Assembly (NCBI GenBank): GCA_965153455.1
Contig: OZ234502.1
Span: forward strand, 5,063,267 to 5,127,266
Reading direction: 5' to 3'
Length of the DNA: 64,000 nucleotides
Source: Sphagnum compactum
Taxonomy: Eukaryota > Bryophyta > Sphagnopsida > Sphagnales
In this document: in pieces, positions 1 through 11,078 of the stretch
Layout of the letters: every line of letters starts with the position of its first letter
Numbering within the stretch: the first letter of the stretch is position 1
The notes under the pieces: generated by a model
Told to the model about the DNA's origin: nothing
Seen by the model: the letters and a program-made list of their open reading frames with translations, nothing else
Databases searched by the model: none
Program-made: the position numbers and the translations under genes

Positions 1-396
1 GGGTGACCTAGCGGGCTGGGCTACTTAGCATGCTCCAATAGTGTTTTTTTATTGTCATACCACTGGACATATGAGGTACACAATCTTGAATTAAAATCAA
101 GAAACAGAAAACCTGAAGTGTAGAAAACCTATGTAGTTGGTGGTTCAAAGAAAAACTCTGATCACTTGAGCTTCATGCTAGTCATGGTCAAGATCTGGTC
201 CTAGAGCTTCTTCTGTCAATGGCCAAGCTTCAAGAATGTCCAAAAGTTGTACAGGCTACAAAGATCACCTAAAAAGTGGGTACCAAAGTATTGACAGGCC
301 TCTCTCTCCCAACTTTGAAAATCAAAACAACAGGGAAGATTCATTCATCACCAAGCTAAAACCTTCCACACATGACCTTCTAGCATACTAATCATA

Positions 397-3300
397 TCAA
401 CTGGCAAATGCATGTGGTTGAACTAAGGGTCTGTTTCCTGGGACAATCCCCCTTGACTTCATGTACTCCAGCAACTGGCCCGGGAGTTCAGCCAGAAGAC
501 TTCTGGCTATTGATGCTCCATCTGCTACACCAGCAGCCCCCACCAACAAGTAAGCACAGATAGTGTTACACCTATAACGCTGATAATATTTGCAGGTTTA
601 GGGTTTAGGGTTTAGGGCCATTATCACCACCCACCCTCCAATGTTTGCTGATCTACGCTGTGTGCCTATGGCTCTCTATTTGATTGTCTTTCCCTTTGAG
701 AGACATTGTATTCAAATTATTTTTCTATGCTCCTACGAGCCTGTACTTGGTTTAAGAGGAAATACTTACGTGCCACATTCCTCATGGGCATGAACTGGAC
801 AATGTCCCGTGCAGCCACCCGTCCATCTGGTCCGGATAAGCGTTTCTTGTCAGCATCCAGAGTCTGAGCAAAACCAACCCAATGGATCACTGAAAATGTC
901 CAAAATGGATGAATACACCACATCAGAGTACATATATATCGACATAAATTGGATATGACAGCAAACCAGGTTCAAAAAATGAATACCATAACACACACTC
1001 TCTGCTGGCAGAACTGACACCCATTTCTGAAATTCAGTTCAAGCATGTCAATAATAGATCTCTCCCATAAAGAATGTATTACCTCCATCTCTGTGAAATC
1101 AGCACCCCCTACACCCACAATTAGCAGCGACAGTGGAAGCTCTGCTGCATTAATGATTGCTGTTATTGTCTGCTGCAAATCTGTAATAACACCATCCTGC
1201 CAAGCATTACAGCACATTTCATAGTTTAATATAAATTTGCTGAATTTTTTCTGCATTGCAAGAGCAGCTCACATTAAGGAAATAAATGAAAGCAGAAAGA
1301 TGTAAAACCCACCCACACACACAGTTGACAAACTCTGAAAATCAGAGATAATGTCAGAAAGCAGAGGTCAGCCTCGGTGATATCTTTCTTCTTGATTCCA
1401 AAATAATCTCATCCATTCATAAAATTAGCAGCAACCATAAGAAAATTGCAAGAGGAAAAAAAAAACTTCTGCACACCGTAATAATAAGCAGGACAAAATA
1501 TTTTTGGTTGTCCTGAGAGACATGTTGAGATGCAATTGAAGCTGCCATATTTATAACCGGTGCAAACAAAGTAGGCCCTGCCAATGTGATATTCCTGAGA
1601 GCCTGTGAGTAGGCAAACATAATCCCAGGGATTCCAACCACCTATTGGCAAAGATTCAAAACAACAGAATCAGCTTCCTACTTAACAGTGAAGAAGAAGT
1701 GGGTCCAAACTAATCGAAGTTTTCAGAGACCATATATCTGTTAGCTATATGGACAATTTGACACTAAGCACTTTGTCACTCACCACTGGATTCGAGTTGT
1801 TTCCGTTCAGTGCAAAGCAGTGCGACACAGGTCCATCAATGGGGCGACCTCCGAAACCCCAACAAGGAAATCGCTTATCAGTGTCATAATGGTGTATGAC
1901 CTGACCAACTGCCTGAATAGCCTGTGAAGAGCAAATATTAAGTTCAGCTTCAGCTCAACATACAGCTAAAGACTGGTGTTGATATGAAAACCAGAAATAG
2001 ACAAAATTTCTAGCATCTGACAATTGCAAGGTCCTCTGCTGTGTAAGAGTAAAGAAATACAAGTGATAAGGTAGATGCTACTCACGGTTTGATAGGCATT
2101 TGACCGGCCTGATGGATCAAAATAATGCAGAGAGTCTGGTTGAAGAGGATTTCCATTCGATGCTGCATGGAAGCCCCAATGCAATATTAGCAAAAAGTAG
2201 ATCTCGATTTCCGTAAGGAGACTAGCTGAACCCATCCATGCTACATATATTCTTCCTTTGTCAGAGCTTTGGGTGGGTATTGTTTCCACTCTCCAGCTAC
2301 TAAAACCCAGTTATTTACAGGGTCGTATGCAAGTGTGTTTAAAATGAGCGAACTCTTCCAACAGGAAATTTCACAGTACCGGCCTTGCATTTGCATATGA
2401 ATTTTTTTTTTAAATCACCTTTGTAAACCACAATCAACAGCAGATGCTTCATCCAGCTCACCTGTGAAGTCAACTGCAACCATAAAGTTGAGCTCACAGC
2501 CACCAGTAACATAATCTATAAAGCTGTCAATGGGTGTAATTACACAGCTTTCCACATAGAATTTCCCTCCTGTCTGCACCAGACAAGTACGAGAGTAACA
2601 GACAGATTGAAACTCTGCAATGAAAAATTCGTAAACTGATGAGCAACAAAGATGGTTTTTTGAGACTCCAATTCTGTTTGGTATCTTCATTCCTAGAATT
2701 TGGGGTTTAATATTGACCTACTAATTCTTTGACCTTTCAGGAGACTTCCAAAATATTGCTGATCTGGCCGTATAGAAAGTTCCAGACCTTTGACACACCA
2801 GGCTGCTTGTTCTGGTTCTGCACAGGTCGATTCAGATCCTGAGGCCGGCGCGTTCTCATCAACTCCAGCAGCTCATTTAAGGATATCTGAGTAACCCTGC
2901 ACACACAATCATCTCAGGAATAACCATTGGTCTCAAGTATAGTCAGATACTAACCATTTCGAATAGTTTCACACTTCAAAAATGTGGCTCCTTAATCCAC
3001 AGGATCATCACTCTTGTAGAGACCCTGTTGTTACCTCTGAGCCCTTTCATGCTTCCTGTAGTGACAATAATCATTTGGGAAGAAAAAAATTCACTGGAGC
3101 TCCAAAATACAAAATTCATCTCTACAATTCAGAGGACTTTCTGGCTTACCCAATTAAATCATGAGATCCATTGCTATTGAAATTGCAGCACTCAATCTTC
3201 AACGGTCGATCCTGGCAAATACCCAAAACAAGTTAAAAACTGAAGGATATACTACTTCTTAGACCCCCTTAGAACTTGTATGGATTAAACTACTTACACA

Positions 3301-5616
3301 CAAGGCTCAAACCTCAACAAAGACCTTAGCATATGCCCCAGATTTCATACAGCAAAGATCAAGTTTTGGTAGCTCTATTGAATGAAATATGAAGTTTTGA
3401 TAGCTCTAGTTTCCTTTGTGGCACAGAAGTCATCACATTTTTGGTTTTCTTGCAACAAATGAAATAGTTTGAACCCAACTCTGTGCAAGAAAATTGTCAA
3501 TGTCCTTACCATATCCCCATTGCAAAGCTGTTGTAGGTTTATTCTAATTGGTTTCCAGGTGGGGTTGAGATTGTTTTTCTTCACTTCTGTCCTGTAGACT
3601 GATGTTGCAGAGCCATCCTCTTGAAGTCTTGAAATTCTGAGAAATGGGTCCTGCAGCAGAATTGATTCAACGTTGAAGGTCACATTGTGCACACAATCAA
3701 TTGCAGACATATTTCTGTGTACGATAGATAGTAGCAGAGTGGAGAAATTGTTCCCATCTGTAATTTGAAGCCTTGTGACTCAACTTAGAATGCTCCCAAA
3801 ATCTATTTTTCCTGGTCCTTAAGTGGTCATGAAGAAGGCTCTCTTTTAGGGTTTAGGAAACATACACTTTTGGAGAAAAGGTCCTTATTATCCAACTCAG
3901 CACATCTGACAACAATCTCCACCAAGGACTTTGACTTGACCATCTCTTCAGCAGTGATAGTGAGTGAGCCCCAATCATGCTGATGTACCCGCTCTCCCTG
4001 CCCATGTAGTGGCACCATGAATTTCTGATTGGGTGCCATCACAATCTGCTCCCCAACCAACATCTCCATCCATTCAGTATACAGTGTCAGACTCTAGAGA
4101 GAAAATAGAAATTCTAAGAACTGTCATGGGTGCAGTCAGTCAGTCAACAAAACAGGCTCATCAGCCACTTAAAAATGCAAGACCAATTTACCTCTGAAAG
4201 AGCACACACCACCTCTCCAAGAAATTCCTGGTTTCGTAGATCAAGCTTCTGCAGAAACTACAAAACAAGTCAAAAAACATTGCTAAACCCACTTGTGGAT
4301 GGGGAACCCATTTCCATGTCATCACTTATCTATGAGAAACCTTCCTGCAGCCAGAGCTTTGTCTGCCATGTTCAAAGAAGAAAGAAAAACAAGAAAAATA
4401 AATTAATCTTGCTACAGCATGGACCAGTAACAGTCACCAACAATAAATTGATCATAATCTGATATGCAATCTGATCAAGTTGGATGCAAGTTTGCACCTC
4501 TGAAGAAATATTGGCAAAGTTTGTGTCAATGTCATAAACTCTGAGCCTGTACAGCAAGGTAGAAAAGACATCAGAATAGTACACACGACTCATCAAAAAC
4601 ACAAAGGGTATTGAGTCTGGTACATCAATTTATACATTACAAAAATGATGAGGTTACATGGTGGAAATTACACACTGTTGATGAGGGGAGGGCACACAAA
4701 AAGACTCACAGAAGTTGCTGCACCTCCTCAAATCGGTATTCTACTCTCAACTCCTTCACCCAGTTTGGCGATGATGAATTTAAAATAACTTCTGTGCGTC
4801 CAAGTTCTTCAAGTGAGCCATCAAAGCGCTTTAAGAATCCAACTAGCATGGGATCACTCTGCATCCACATCCACACTGCTATAAATAACAAAAAAACATG
4901 CAGTTACACATACGAAAATTCCAGGTGATTAAAATCCCTTGCTGGATGTGGAGGGGGCAGAATGAAGAGAAAGGAAGAGAACAGACAATGGGCAGGGACG
5001 GCCAGGGACCAAATTCACACCAAGAAGCAGCAGCAATCCCCAGCTCCAGTTGCAGGAAAGACTCACCTTAGAAAAGGTATCCATGACTCGTAACTTGTTT
5101 GCTGAAAATGACAACTGCACCAAACCCCACAAAAAAACCAAGATGGACCAATTATGAAGGATGTTATAGAGTGAAACCTGTACAATTGTCAACCGATGAG
5201 ATTTCTTTTCCTGTTGCAGAATGAAGCTGATTTGCCAAAGAGGCAGTGAAACAAGACCTCCTAGACCACCCACCATGGTAATAGACAATTGTGAAGTGAT
5301 TCCTTCAGGGGTCCTTCTGAACCCTTGAGGAGGAGGATGCACTCCACTCTGGCTAGGTTTTATCCTAGGTGCTTCTTCCAATTGAGACAGAGGGTGATTT
5401 GAGAACATGCACACTTAAACTAACACACTACAACTCCAGCTTTACATAATTGGTAAACAACAAAATTCCAACCTGTATTTGAGAAGAGAGGCCCCGTGTT
5501 CCACCAAGATTTTCCACAGCCTCAAAGACATCACTCTGCCAGTCTAAGGCATTGCGGCTTTGTACACCCCCAACAGCCTGTTGACCTCCAGCTACATCTG
5601 AGAAGCAATTTCCCAT
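397..5616 (-). CDS. BON1-like: BONZAI/copine family Ca2+-dependent membrane-binding protein
   Basis: Sixteen coding exons fit GT-AG rules and sum to 1800 bp (599 aa): 5473-5616, 5067-5114, 4710-4858, 4498-4546, 4192-4248, 3866-4093, 3510-3650, 3150-3211, 2799-2896, 2462-2569, 2086-2162, 1784-1921, 1477-1641, 1083-1196, 770-863, 397-524. The protein begins [11 protein letters not shown], the N-myristoylation/palmitoylation leader of plant BONZAI copines; no ATG lies upstream in this exon, and a likely leader-intron acceptor sits at about 5650. C2A covers roughly residues 46-185 (SKSDPM, RVYDIDT), C2B roughly 200-330 ([27 protein letters not shown]), and the copine vWA domain roughly 345-560 ([48 protein letters not shown]). 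The C-terminus carries [13 protein letters not shown]. Known family role: Ca2+-dependent binding to the plasma membrane, restraining immune responses and supporting growth homeostasis. Length matches the family (about 580 aa). Confidence 0.95.
597..617. repeat. three exact TTTAGGG telomere heptamers
   Basis: Three perfect heptamers lie in the last intron of the copine gene (525-769). Shorter runs occur at 3845-3857, about 25139-25158, 31991-32009, about 41072-41091, about 58136-58152 and 61053-61076. These are interstitial telomere-type motifs, not a chromosome end, because ordinary genes lie on both sides. Confidence 0.9.
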
Positions 5617-5990
5617 GATTGATTCCACGATGTAGCTTGATTCCAAGACCTAATTTGATTGTTGGGAAATTGTGTTAGAAAATGAATATCCACATCACAT
5701 GTATGCAGCATGATGTCTTTGATTTAATGCTTTTCATGAGAAGGTTGCCAGAAAGTAGTAGTAGTCAAGAAAAGCTTGAAGTAAACCTCAGATTGCAAAA
5801 CATGGTCAACATAGCATTTATACTCGGAGGCAGTTGTTAGTAACCTGACTGATACCCAATGACTGGCACTGACAATTCTGCAACTTGAAATAATCTCAAG
5901 GATTACAGGGCTGACCAAATATATGTGGCCCTCCAGCAGCAAGGTTGAGGAATGTACAAAGCTTGTGTGTAAAATATAGGGGGGGGTTAG

Positions 5991-6325
5991 GAAATGGCCC
6001 CTTGTTCCTACTAGTCTTCAATGTATTTCACCAATATCAAAGAAGAAAACACTTCATCAGATTTGCATGCCACTTAGGGAATGTGCAGCTTGGTGCAAAT
6101 GGGTGGGGATACAAAATGCCCCTTGTTCCTAGTCTTCCATGTATTTTACCAATCTCATAGAATAAAACACTTCATTAGGATTTACATGCCATTTAAGGAA
6201 TGAATGTGCGGTTTGGTGTAAATGAGTGGGGGCAGGAAATGCCCTACCCTTGTTTTCCTAGTGTTCAATCTAAGAATTTCACTGGTCTCAGAAGAACAGC
6301 ACTTGGCTAAATTTGCACACTTAAA
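5991..6325. repeat. 122-bp tandem repeat, about 2.7 copies, upstream of the copine start
   Basis: Units begin at 5991, 6113 and 6235, each starting near AAATGCCCCTTGTTCCTA and containing AACACTTCAT and ATGCCA. They are clearly diverged. The block lies 5' of the copine ATG, probably inside its leader intron or promoter. Confidence 0.85.
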
Positions 6326-6329
6326 AACT

Positions 6330-6768
6330 CCCACTAAGTCTCAAGCTACAGAGAGCATCATGTGACTATAAGCAAGCAGTCATGTCCCTGGATACCCATA
6401 ATATAACCCCAGTACAGAGAGCACTTTAGCTGAGGGGTGGATCAAAGCTCATGAAGCTGCTGAAGAAGACTAGGGTTGGCAAAATCCAAGGTTGTGAATA
6501 ATCTAAGGAACCCCATGCTAGGGTTTATAAGGAAGGAGCATGCATCATGTCAGTCGAAGGAATGCACAGTACTGACCGACTCCTATAGCTATAAACCCTA
6601 AGGGTCACAAGCTGCCGGAGCAGTAGAAGAGCAAGATCCAGGCATGTGAGTCAGAGAAAAGTCGGGGGCACCTAGTAGACGCAAAACCCACCTCGAATTT
6701 CAATGCGGTTGAGATGAAAACCCGGCCGCATTACAAGGCCGACGACAAACCGCGCTTCTCTAGCTGCT

Positions 6769-6800
<32 letters not shown>

Positions 6801-7340
6801 TGCTGCGGCCGCGGAGTTCTTCCAAGAAATGGGGACCAAAATGTAGCTGCGCAATCCATGAAAACCCGGCCGACTTTGGGTGCCTGCCAGATCTACTACT
6901 CCCCAAGATGAGAACCCATTTTGGGAATGAAGCGCGTGAAGAAGAATTTTTGGCCTGCTGCTTTGTCGTGTGTGCTACTGCAAGCGGCGTGCGATTAGAA
7001 CAAGTTCGTCGCTTTGTTGCTGTTGTTGTTGGTCCTGTGTTTTGGAATAATTTTTTTGGGGGGGGGGATTTCTTTGAATGTTTTTAGCCCATGCCTTTCT
7101 GACGATTGCCTGCTTTTGCACGCCACTTTTACAGCCAAAAGAAACTCGTCACCGATGCACGATCTACTCTTCACATCCTTCCAAGTTCTGTGTCGGAGTT
7201 TGTCGGTAACTACGACCGGATTCGCCAGCCAGCCAGCCAGCCAGCGAGTTCGATCGTCTGTTTGGTCGTCTGTTTGGTCGTCAGTTTCTCCATCCCTGCC
7301 TCCCTTCCTCCGACCATTCGTTGACCTGTGAATCACTAAC
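6330..7340. other. 5' region between the copine gene and the AT-rich block; no gene recognised
   Basis: This stretch probably holds the copine promoter and leader on the minus strand. It contains a CTG/GTT microsatellite (6763-6806), an AGCC run (about 7227-7246) and a TTTGGTCGTCTG repeat (about 7255-7282). The short open frames on both strands encode only homopolymeric or simple-repeat peptides. Confidence 0.6.
6763..6806. repeat. CTG/GTT trinucleotide microsatellite
   Basis: CTG units, then GTT units, then CTG units again run continuously for 44 bp, ending next to a NotI-type GCGGCCGC. Both strands are open in this run (Leu/Cys/Ala), which creates spurious reading frames. Confidence 0.9.
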
Positions 7341-7343
7341 TGG

Positions 7344-7355
7344 TGACGTCACGTG
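7344..7355. promoter_or_regulatory. overlapping CRE (TGACGTCA) and G-box (CACGTG)
   Basis: The 12-mer TGACGTCACGTG joins a perfect CRE/C-box palindrome to a perfect G-box, the classic ACGT-core site for plant bZIP and bHLH factors. It lies about 1.7 kb upstream of the copine ATG. No other gene is evident nearby. Function is inferred from the motif alone. Confidence 0.5.
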
Positions 7356-8034
7356 TTTTATTTTCGCCAATTTTGTGAGGTCCAAAAACTGGCGAGTGTG
7401 CAATCGCCCCCCCAAAGCGACAGATTTTAGTCAAAATTACACTAGAGCCAAAAAAAAAAAAAGGTCCTCAAAAAACAATTTTGCCAAGGAGTGTGAAAAT
7501 TCGCTCGCCCAAAAACAAAAACTTGAGTAATTGTTTTTTTGGGGGACAATTTTTAGTCGTTTGTTTTTGGGACAACAAAATTTTGGGAAATGAAATTTGG
7601 GAGGTTTTTTTTTTTGGGTGTCGGATTCTCTACTTAATTAGGCAAAATTTGCCCTATTTTTTCTCCTTTTAAAAAGAATTTGTGATATCACAAAATTGAA
7701 AAAACTTAAAATAAAAAAAAATTAGGATGGCAAGTTTGTTTTGTAGATTGAAATTTTCAGCTTTTTTTTTTTTCAATTTTGGAAAGTTTTCACAACCTGG
7801 AATTTTTTTTTAAAATTTGGAAAATATTGTGGACAAGTTGGACTTTCTAATGCAATTTTGACTACATTTACTATTTTTAAAAAATCTCTAATTTTCAAAA
7901 ACAACAAATGCCAAAATTTTGAAATTTGGGCCAATTTTTTGAGGCACTAAAATTTGCTAAAACATCACATGACTTTGTATGAGGTTTCACAATTATTAGG
8001 GTTTTGGGAGTTTATCGTGCAAAGAAAAGTCTAA

Positions 8035-8329
8035 AGGCGTGTTCACACTTGGTGCTAAGTACTCTAGTGTTGATTCCCCTAACACCATGCTAGCCATTTA
8101 AAACTTAAACCTAGTTATCATGAAAATTTTATGTTAAGTTAAAATTCACTTAACATTAAACTATCACCCATTTAACATTAAGTGCCACCTAGGATGCCAC
8201 CTAGATTTTCATTTAACATTAAATGCCACCTAGGATGCCACCTAGATTTTCATTTAACATTAAGTGCCACCTATGATGCCACCTAGATTTTCATTTAACA
8301 TTGACTTAACATTAAGTGTGAATGCACCA
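8035..8329. mobile_element. MITE with 25-bp imperfect terminal inverted repeats and TAA target duplication (Tourist/Harbinger-like)
   Basis: The left end (GGCGTGTTCACACTTGGTGC from 8036) is matched by the inverted right end; the right end read on the minus strand is GGTGCATTCACACTTAATG. TAA flanks the element on both sides (8032-8034 and 8330-8332), the usual Harbinger target duplication. Inside, three 41-bp units (8169-8209, 8210-8250, 8251-8291) and a partial fourth share TGCCACCTAGGATGCCACC. No coding capacity. Confidence 0.75.
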
Positions 8330-8464
8330 TAAGGTGAGTGTCGAGAGTTTTAGCAATCTACTCAATCACAACAATATAAATATGAAACAAATGTCAAAGA
8401 ATTACAAGAATCGCGAGCTAGTAGTGATGAAAAAGGAGTTTTCACTTCTCTTTAAGCTAGTAGT

Positions 8465-8540
8465 GAGCGAAATAGGAAGCGCAAAGGAATCTTTGTAACC
8501 TAAGTTAAAAAGATTCCTTTGCGCTTCCTATTTGGCTCTC
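8465..8540. repeat. near-perfect hairpin, 24+ bp stem, 16-nt loop
   Basis: The arm 8465-8493 (core AAATAGGAAGCGCAAAGG) is the reverse complement of 8510-8540, with 24 uninterrupted base pairs and a few more beyond a bulge. The loop is 8494-8509. It lies 135 bp right of the MITE in otherwise unannotated DNA. It could be a foldback element remnant or a small-RNA precursor. Confidence 0.85.
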
Positions 8541-10480
8541 TTGGTTTGTGTTGCATGATTGCATTTAAACTTTGCACATTCATATCATACATGTTGTTTT
8601 GTTCCTTTTTTTATTATTTGGGTGTTGCAATTTGATGTTTTTGACTCTTGGCACTAGTGGCATTCAAAGCTAGTTGCCTATTTTTCAATAGTGGACAATC
8701 TTTCCCTTTGCAAAACTTATTTGATTTGTGAGAAATATTCAATGTACTTATTTCCTTTCATATAATTTGATTCCTCTATATTGAGAGACTCTTTTGAGTT
8801 TTAAATTTTCTTTAAGAACAAAAGAACTATAAGGATTCAAGGAAATTGTGAATTAAAAAAATACCCCCTTTATACAAAATATATTGCCCAAGAATGAAAC
8901 ACCCTTCCCTATTTGACCAAGGGAAATTTCCATTTCATAAACCTTGCTAATTAACACCAAAAGATTCCATTCAATGCGTTATGTTTCAAATATTAATTGT
9001 GTTTGCAATGAAAGAGTTTAATGTGTTATTGTGATGGATTTATTTTTCCACCTTCCTAGGCTAGAACTAGCATTTTTCTTATGTGTATGAAATTTCATCC
9101 AAATGTGAAATTTTAAAATTAAAATGTTATATTATATCACAAATTTCCCTTTTTTTTGAATTTTTTTGCCAAATTTCAAGGAATTGTTTTTGCCACATTT
9201 GGACTTTGAGTTTAGTTGGTCACATTTTTTCAATGAGTTTTTTTTATTATTTAAACAAGTTCTAAAAACATGTTGCCATTTAATGTTAAAATCTCTCTTG
9301 AGATTGTAACCAATGACACAACATTATAAAATTGAAAAAAAATCATTAGTTACAACATCCAAGTTGGTAATTTTTGTGTTTTTCTAGGGGTCTTTTAGGT
9401 AATGCTTTTAATGGCAAATGACAACCTTTTTAATGGTCCATTCAAGAAGATGAACATTGGATGAAAAGTCTTTTGTGTTACTACCTTGGTAACTTCAACA
9501 TTAATTATATATTGTTTCCAAAAATGTTGAATTTACACCATTTTTTTCAAATAAAAAAATGTGAAAGAAAATATTCAATTTTCAAAAAACAATTGAAATA
9601 AAAATCTCAAAATTAATTGATTATTCAATACACATGTGTTGAAGCTACCAAAATACTTGGGTAGTTCTTTGCATTCAATTGGATGCCTTGGGTGAACTAA
9701 TACCTACATTAGTACCATGTAAAAATCTCAAAGGTTTTTTTTAACAACTTTTAAACGTTGTTGACATATCTATCTATGAAGCAAGGTTGTTTGTTTGTTT
9801 TGTTTTGTTTCATACCAATGAGATCCATCGAACCAGGATGCTTCATATCACATTTTTGGTCTCTTTGGAAAGCTCTCGAGGAGGGGTGCATGATCTTGGT
9901 TTCATGGCGTTTGCACTTGCGGTGTAGAAGTTCTTGAATATTTGATGATTTCTTCATAACTTACAATCATGAAATTTAAGTAAAGAATTTAATGCTTGTG
10001 ATTTATTAACATTTTCCATTTATCATAGGTATAATTTATTTTTCATTTATGTTGTTTTATTAATGTTTGACTAGTGTATTAGATGATATGTATCAATGTA
10101 TAATGTATTTTTAGTATCAATATAATTTATATTACATTTTATATATCAATGAATCGATCTTATGGTGATTTAATGTATTGGATAATATTATCAAACATGT
10201 TAATGTGTCATCTTTTGTTATTATTAACTTTAAAATGCAAAGTACCAAAAAAAATTCAGTCCATCAAGTACATATTCTACCTTCAACACACATTCAACAT
10301 ATTTGCTTTCATGTGCATTTTGACCTTAGTCATGGGTATTCATGTATCATCAATGGTCTTATGTCGATATTTATGTTTTAGATGTTCTTTGTAAATTGGG
10401 GGAACAAATCCCAATGTTGTCAGTTTTGGAAGCCAACCACATTTTGAACTAAACATTAAAAATTCATAATTTATCAAGTT
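8541..10480. other. AT-rich intergenic DNA, no gene
   Basis: Both strands carry dense stops and poly-A/T runs. The only structure I see is a dispersed-repeat copy at 9765-9960. Confidence 0.6.
9765..9960. repeat. dispersed repeat, copy A (partner at 33850-34075)
   Basis: It shares in order TATCTATGAAG, a TTTGTTTTGTTTTG run, AACCAGGATGCTTCA, GGGGTGCATG, CTTGGTT, ATGACGTTTG-like sequence, ACTTGCGGTG and AGTTCTTGAATATT with the second copy 24 kb away in the same orientation. Confidence 0.8.
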
Positions 10481-10481
10481 T

Positions 10482-11078
10482 TGGCAACCTTAAGCTTGGT
10501 TGGGGGATTCCATGATGGATTTCTTGAATTTCAACCACTATTTCAATAGCCCTCCAAACATTCAGAAGGTAATATTTGTGGCAAGTGCTTTTGTCATTTC
10601 ATTTTTGAAGAAGTTATGTTTTGGCAAAAGGGGTGGTACAAGAACTATAAAGGTGGAGGCGATCACGGGATGGGCCAAGTTTCACCTATCATGCAATTGA
10701 AGTGAAACTACATATGACATTGTGGTAATACATTATCGTGGTGAAGCACATTGGAGTTTGCTTGTGTTATAGCCTTCCCACACCTTTCATTTTGATCCCA
10801 AGATTAGGGTACATGACATTTTTATTTTATGGATCCGTGAAACCTTGTTGTTGTTATGAGGTGTTCATTTTAGTGATCCTCCATTTTATGAATTGGTTGA
10901 GAATGTCCCCATTTTTACACAACCTGGGAGTTGGGAATGTGAATATGCTACCTCACACAACCTTTGCCAATACCTAGCTTACAAGGCATGTTTGAAGAAT
11001 CAAAGGATTGGAGAACCCAAGGTTGGTCTTCAACACCAATGTTATCTTTATAAAACTTTCTTGAAACGTAGTAATTAG
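10482..11078 (+). pseudogene. ULP1/C48 SUMO-protease-like domain, inactivated
   Basis: One reading frame runs through the interval with three in-frame stops (about 10701, 10768 and 10857) and no frameshift. It shows AWLGDSMMDF (the W-L-D-x-x start of ULP1 domains), ITGWAKF, IVVIHYRGEAHWSLLVL with the catalytic His, PSHTFHFDP with the Asp position, and FTQPGSWECEYATSHNL with the Gln and Cys positions. The normal Cys-Gly has become Cys-Glu. Known families of this kind are often carried by MULE and CACTA transposons in plants. I did not find terminal repeats around it. Confidence 0.7.

Noticed and set aside
597-617. a true chromosome end
   Set aside because: Only three heptamers, inside an intron, with genes on both sides.
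8169-8302. possible CRISPR-like array (three 41-bp units)
   Set aside because: Units are directly adjacent with no spacers and lie within a plant MITE.
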